Virus record (IMG/VR): IMGVR_UViG_3300028558_000050
Coordinates: 1 to 40,807 of that record
Direction: 5' to 3' (one strand)
Origin: a virus
DNA: 40,807 bases
Shown: positions 37,765 through 40,807 of the stretch, in pieces
How positions within the stretch are numbered: position 1 is the stretch's first letter
Layout of the letters: the number at the start of each line of letters is the position of its first letter
Made by a program: the position numbers and the translations under genes
Notes under the pieces: model-generated
Told to the model about the DNA's origin: nothing
Seen by the model: only the letters and a program-made list of their open reading frames with translations
The model's database searches: none

Positions 37765-38709
37765 TTACCGCCGCGAGCTGTCGAAACCGGCCTTGATGTC
37801 GGTCAGTCGATCCCACTTCGCCTTGGCGGCCTTGTGTTCCTTGTGGTTCGGATCGCGGATCGCTGCCGCGATGTTCGGGTCGGCCTTCATCTTGTCGAGT
37901 TCGGCCTGGGCCTGGGTCTTGGTCGTGATCTGGAGCGTGATGCCACCGCCCTCCGGATCGTCGCCATCCGTCGCGATCGCGTGGCCGATCTTGAGGAACA
38001 GCTCGTTTGCTTCCTTGGCGCCGATCGCGCCCTTGATCGCCTTCAAGGCCTCGGGGGCGACGCCCAGCGCCTGGCTGGCGCGGTTGACGATGTCGAGGCT
38101 GGCGGCCGCCTTGCCGCCTTGCGCCGCAGCAAACGCCTCCTCGCCCTGCTGCAGCTTGGCCTCGACCGCCTTCTGGTGATCGCCGACCACCTTGGCCATC
38201 ATGCCGTTCCAGCTGCGCACGATCGTCTCGGCGCCCTTCTTGGTGACGCCTGCTTTCGGGAAAATCTCCCGCGCGAAGTTCACCATGTTGGCGTCAGGCT
38301 CGACGTTGTCGAACTTGAAGTCGCCGTAGTCCTTGGCGTCCTTCGGCACGCCGATCGCGTGATAGAAGCTCTGCACCGCCTCGGGCGTGGCGTCCTCGCC
38401 TGGCAGCGCGATCCGGCTCCTGCCCACCAGGTCGTCCAGCTCAAAGAGCTTGGCGCCGATGTCGCCTGGCCCCTTGGGGTTGAAGGTCATCAACCGCTCG
38501 CGCTGAGCTTCCGGGAATTGCGCCAGGAACCCTGGCTGCTGCGTGCCGCCAGTGCCACCACCAGCGCCGCCACCAGTCCCGCCGGTGCCACCACCGCCAG
38601 CGCCGCCAGTCCCACCGCTACCGCCAGTGCCGCCGCTACCGCCAGCGCCACCGTCGCCGCCCGTCCCGCCGCCGTCATTCGGCGCGAGGTAAATGCGCTT
38701 AAGCAGCAT
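37765..38709 (-). CDS. Scaffolding protein
   Basis: This 314-aa, acidic, helical protein is upstream of the major capsid gene, the position of phage scaffolds. After LLKRIYLAPNDG comes a Gly/Thr/Ser low-complexity stretch (about residues 11-56, repeated GGTGG/GGSGG). A helical core then follows (EAQRERLMTFNPKGPGDIGA; SWNGMMAKVVGDHQKAVEAK) and a charged C-terminus (HKEHKAAKAKWDRLTDIKAG), which in scaffolds binds the capsid shell. It starts inside the 3' end of the 65-aa gene (overlap 38699-38709). It should be lost from the mature head. Confidence 0.82.
   Translation of the reverse strand: MLLKRIYLAPNDGGGTGGDGGAGGSGGTGGSGGTGGAGGGGTGGTGGGAGGGTGGTQQPGFLAQFPEAQRERLMTFNPKGPGDIGAKLFELDDLVGRSRIALPGEDATPEAVQSFYHAIGVPKDAKDYGDFKFDNVEPDANMVNFAREIFPKAGVTKKGAETIVRSWNGMMAKVVGDHQKAVEAKLQQGEEAFAAAQGGKAAASLDIVNRASQALGVAPEALKAIKGAIGAKEANELFLKIGHAIATDGDDPEGGGITLQITTKTQAQAELDKMKADPNIAAAIRDPNHKEHKAAKAKWDRLTDIKAGFDSSRR
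38540..38682. repeat. Gly-codon microsatellite in the scaffold gene
   Basis: About 140 bases of imperfect trinucleotide/hexanucleotide repeats (GCC/ACC/GCT units on the + strand) encode the GGTGG/GGSGG run in the scaffold N-terminus. Such tracts are prone to length change by slippage and are flexible linkers in the protein. Confidence 0.75.
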
Positions 38710-38896
38710 TGGACCGCTTCCCGCTGATGATCGCCTGGCACGCGGCCAGGCTGTCCTGGCGCGCCTGCTCGCCGGCGGCGCTGAGATGCAGCGCCTCGGG
38801 CATCGCCTCCAGCAGCGCCTTGTGCGCGACGGCCAGCTGCTTCAGCTGCTGGCGGGTCGATGGCTTGAACTCGTTTGGCATCTTGTCGTTTGACAT
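38699..38896 (-). CDS. Hypothetical protein (65 aa)
   Basis: This short helical protein begins SNDKMPNEFKPSTRQQLKQL and ends AACQAIISGKRSNAA. It starts at ATG 38896 and overlaps the scaffold start by 11 bases. A longer version (to 38992) would overlap the Bbp19-like gene and is rejected. It lies among head genes, so a small head-assembly role is possible. No family is recognised. Confidence 0.65.
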   Translation of the reverse strand: MSNDKMPNEFKPSTRQQLKQLAVAHKALLEAMPEALHLSAAGEQARQDSLAACQAIISGKRSNAA

Positions 38897-38909
38897 GGTC
38901 AGTCCCTTC

Positions 38910-39281
38910 TCAGTCCTCGGTGTGTTCGGCGACGCCGCCGCCGGGTGTGGCCGGTGGCAGCGGCCCGTCGATCGCGGTCGCGAGCGTGGCAACGTCCGGC
39001 GGACGTTGGGCGCGCGGAAAACGGAAGGCGTCTATCCGCTGCCAGACACGAAACATGCCGACCGCCTGCGCTGTTTCGTGAAACGTGCCCCGCAGCATCG
39101 CCGTGCGCATGCCGCAGAAATCCGAGAGGTCGTTCTTGACCATCGCCTGGTCGTCCCGCGACGGGTTGCCGTCGAACACCGCCTGGTAGGCGGCGGTCAG
39201 CGCCTCGGTGGCGCGATACCGGGTGTTCTCGGCATCACCCAAGGCAGCAGCGACAGAGCGCGTGTCGTGCGGCTGGTTCAT
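38910..39281 (-). CDS. Bbp19-like protein (123 aa)
   Basis: This gene directly follows the portal gene (ATGA overlap). Its core (AVFDGNPSRDDQAMVKNDLS, then GTFHETAQAVGMFRVWQRID) matches the small helical family named after Bbp19 of Bordetella phage BPP-1, which carries a structured unit of about 60 residues with a conserved F..TA...G....W pattern. The role of the family is not well defined; its position between portal and scaffold suggests head assembly. The tail is Pro/Gly-rich (GPLPPATPGGGVAEHTED). Confidence 0.62.
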   Translation of the reverse strand: MNQPHDTRSVAAALGDAENTRYRATEALTAAYQAVFDGNPSRDDQAMVKNDLSDFCGMRTAMLRGTFHETAQAVGMFRVWQRIDAFRFPRAQRPPDVATLATAIDGPLPPATPGGGVAEHTED

Positions 39282-40807
39282 GCGGCCGCCTGGAGCTGCT
39301 GCGGCTGCACGAAACCGGACAGGCCGGTGCCGGCGTTCTTGACCGCCGTGGTCACGTCCTTGGCCTGGTCAAGCTGCATCTTCTGCATCGCCGCCTTCTG
39401 GTCGGCATCGAGCAGCGCCGCCAACTCCTTGGGCGGCGTGATGAGCCTTTCCGGAACACCCAGGATGCGCGCGCAATACTGCACGCCTTCGATGACCTTG
39501 ATGGCGTGCCGCGCGCCAGGATCGACCTGGACCGCCTGGACCAGGATCGACATGGCCTGCATGAAGGCGCGCACCTCGGCCAGGCGGCTCGCGCGTTCCA
39601 GAGGGTTCTTGAACTTGAAACTGAGCGTGAGCTTGTGCGCCGCGCGCGGCGGCCTGGGCAGGCGGCCCTGGCGCCCCATGATGCTGGCGATGTGGCCGAG
39701 GAAACGCGCGGTCGGCGCGAACAGCGGCACGATCAGCGGCACGGTGCCCCGGCTCTGTTCCTCCTGCAGGCCGACGATCTGGCCGTCGAGCATGCGCGGC
39801 TCGCGCGGCAGCGTGTAGAGGTCCTTGCCGAAAGCGCGATCGAGCGAGCCGTAGATGCCGTCGCGCAGGAACTCCATGCCGAGGTCGGGCCGGCCCTCGC
39901 TTTTCATGTAGCGGATCGGATCGTTGGCCCGCGTCAGCAGCTCGGACTTTACCACCATCGCGCCCTCGGGCTCGTTGGTCGGCGGCGTGATGACGCCGTC
40001 GTCCGGCAGCAGCATCACCGGGTCGATGGCCTTTTCCATCGAGCGGATCACCGCGACGCGCACGCGCTGCGCCATCAAGGCTTCTTCCAGCGCCTCGTCG
40101 CCGCCCTCGCGGCCGTAATTCTCGCCGGGCCGCATGCGACCACGGAACGCCTCGTAGCTGCGACTGCTGCGCCAGGCGGCCTGGACCAGGACCTTTTCCT
40201 GCTCGTTCAGCCAGACCGACAGGTAGCGCCGCTTGGTCGGCACCTGGTCGGCCTCGGTCGGCGACCAGCCGGGGTTCTCCAGCAGCGCGTGGATGAACGT
40301 GAAAGGCCGGTCGCGCCCGATGACACTCTTGGCCGCATCCGTCACCGCATCGCCCAACAGCTTGTTGGGAAACTTCTTCGCCCACTCAGCGGCGCTCAGC
40401 GACTGGCGCCAGAAATGCGTGTCGGGCTCGTGGCCGGCGCCGGCCTCCCAGGCGCTGTCACGCATCGGCGAGCAGCGCACGATCGGCAGCTGGCCCGGCC
40501 GATCGCCGCCGTACAGGCGGCCGTTGCCGTAGACCTCGCGCTCCAGGAGCATCGCGAAATACTGTTCCAGGAAGCCGGTCGAGGGATCGGTCAGGCCGCC
40601 TAGCAGCGCGTCACGATACTGCTCGGCCCAGGTCAGCGTGGTGGGGTCCTTGGCGCCGTCGTGGCCCGTCGCCTCGACCGCGACCCAATCGTTGTCGCCG
40701 TTGATGATCGAGGAGAACTTGAACGTGGCGGCGACGCGCGCGACGAACTGCGGGTAGGTGTCCACGATCGTCTGGCGATCGCGCTGGCCGGGCGTCAGGT
40801 TGGAGAA
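39278..40807 (-). CDS. Portal protein, main part (5' end continues at window start)
   Basis: This is the major portion of the podovirus portal or head-to-tail connector (509 codons here; about 562 aa when joined with the N-terminal part at 1-306). Recognisable stretches are LEQYFAMLLEREVYGNGRLY, then LNEQEKVLVQAAWRSSRSYE, DGQIVGLQEEQSRGTVPLIV, LSFKFKNPLERASRLAEVRA and a Gln/Ala-rich tail (FVQPQQLQAAA). These match the T7 gp8/PF12236-type family. It binds the large terminase during packaging and the gp11-like adaptor later. At the right edge the frame is open and continues into 147 and upward across the junction. The overlapping Bbp19-like start follows. Confidence 0.9.
   Translation of the reverse strand, partial: FSNLTPGQRDRQTIVDTYPQFVARVAATFKFSSIINGDNDWVAVEATGHDGAKDPTTLTWAEQYRDALLGGLTDPSTGFLEQYFAMLLEREVYGNGRLYGGDRPGQLPIVRCSPMRDSAWEAGAGHEPDTHFWRQSLSAAEWAKKFPNKLLGDAVTDAAKSVIGRDRPFTFIHALLENPGWSPTEADQVPTKRRYLSVWLNEQEKVLVQAAWRSSRSYEAFRGRMRPGENYGREGGDEALEEALMAQRVRVAVIRSMEKAIDPVMLLPDDGVITPPTNEPEGAMVVKSELLTRANDPIRYMKSEGRPDLGMEFLRDGIYGSLDRAFGKDLYTLPREPRMLDGQIVGLQEEQSRGTVPLIVPLFAPTARFLGHIASIMGRQGRLPRPPRAAHKLTLSFKFKNPLERASRLAEVRAFMQAMSILVQAVQVDPGARHAIKVIEGVQYCARILGVPERLITPPKELAALLDADQKAAMQKMQLDQAKDVTTAVKNAGTGLSGFVQPQQLQAAA
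40661..40807. repeat. Right copy of terminal overlap (circular junction)
   Basis: This is the second copy of the 147-base overlap with positions 1-147. It lies inside the portal coding sequence. The unique genome length implied is about 40,660 bases. The two mismatches suggest that slightly different template molecules (population variants or read errors) were joined at the ends. Confidence 0.9.

Noticed and set aside
1-40807. CRISPR arrays or insertion sequences
   Set aside because: I saw no regularly spaced direct repeats with spacers, no transposase reading frame and no terminal inverted repeats.

Overview
The window is an essentially complete genome of a temperate, short-tailed (podovirus-type) double-stranded DNA phage. 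Its right end (40661-40807) repeats its left end (1-147) with two mismatches. The sequence is therefore best read as a circular or circularly permuted genome of about 40.66 kb, opened inside the portal gene. GC content is high throughout. The phage carries an integrase and an attachment site that copies the 3' part of a bacterial tRNA-Leu, and its gene families are typical of phages of GC-rich Pseudomonadota. The host cannot be named from the sequence alone. The virion module (portal, Bbp19-like protein, scaffold, capsid, Bbp16-like cement protein, T7-like tail proteins) recalls the Bordetella phage BPP-1 group, but I see no reverse transcriptase or diversity-generating cassette.

Layout. (1) Late operon, minus strand. 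It starts near 3393, runs left through the small and large terminase subunits, three small genes and the 5' end of the portal gene. It then crosses the window junction and continues from 40807 down to 15957. The order is portal, Bbp19-like protein, scaffold, major capsid protein, cement protein, gp11-, gp12-, gp13- and gp14-like proteins, three large ejection or internal proteins, tail fibres and tailspike, small proteins, endolysin, holin, and overlapping spanin genes. It closes at a strong terminator at 15846-15877. Most neighbours overlap by ATGA, so this is one translationally coupled transcript of about 28 kb. (2) An intergenic block (3394-3874) holds GTTGCC-type repeats, an AT-rich patch and a promoter with a palindromic operator. 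(3) A rightward early cassette (3875-5828) encodes an ArdC-like anti-restriction protein, three small unknown genes and a small Xre-type regulator. (4) A leftward early operon (10409-5809) holds a Cro-like regulator, small proteins, a Toprim primase, a P-loop helicase/ATPase and a cupin-like protein. (5) The switch region (10410-11360) has a CI-like gene, a small secreted protein and two clusters of the same operator, TAWCCCG-N5-CGGGWTA. (6) A rightward lysogeny operon (11361-15570) encodes an Xre-ParB fusion, an excisionase candidate, several tiny proteins and a tyrosine recombinase, and ends next to attP.

How it fits together (inference). One repressor/Cro pair probably controls both the replication operon and the ParB-integrase operon through identical operators. 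ArdC would protect incoming DNA from restriction. The Toprim primase and helicase would replicate the genome. Integration would occur at the anticodon loop of a host tRNA-Leu(CAA) gene. The late operon would then build a T7-style virion and lyse a Gram-negative cell with a holin, an endolysin and a two-part spanin. The least understood parts are the Xre-ParB fusion, the shared operator system, the small ORF nested in an ejection-protein gene, and the repeat block upstream of ardC.
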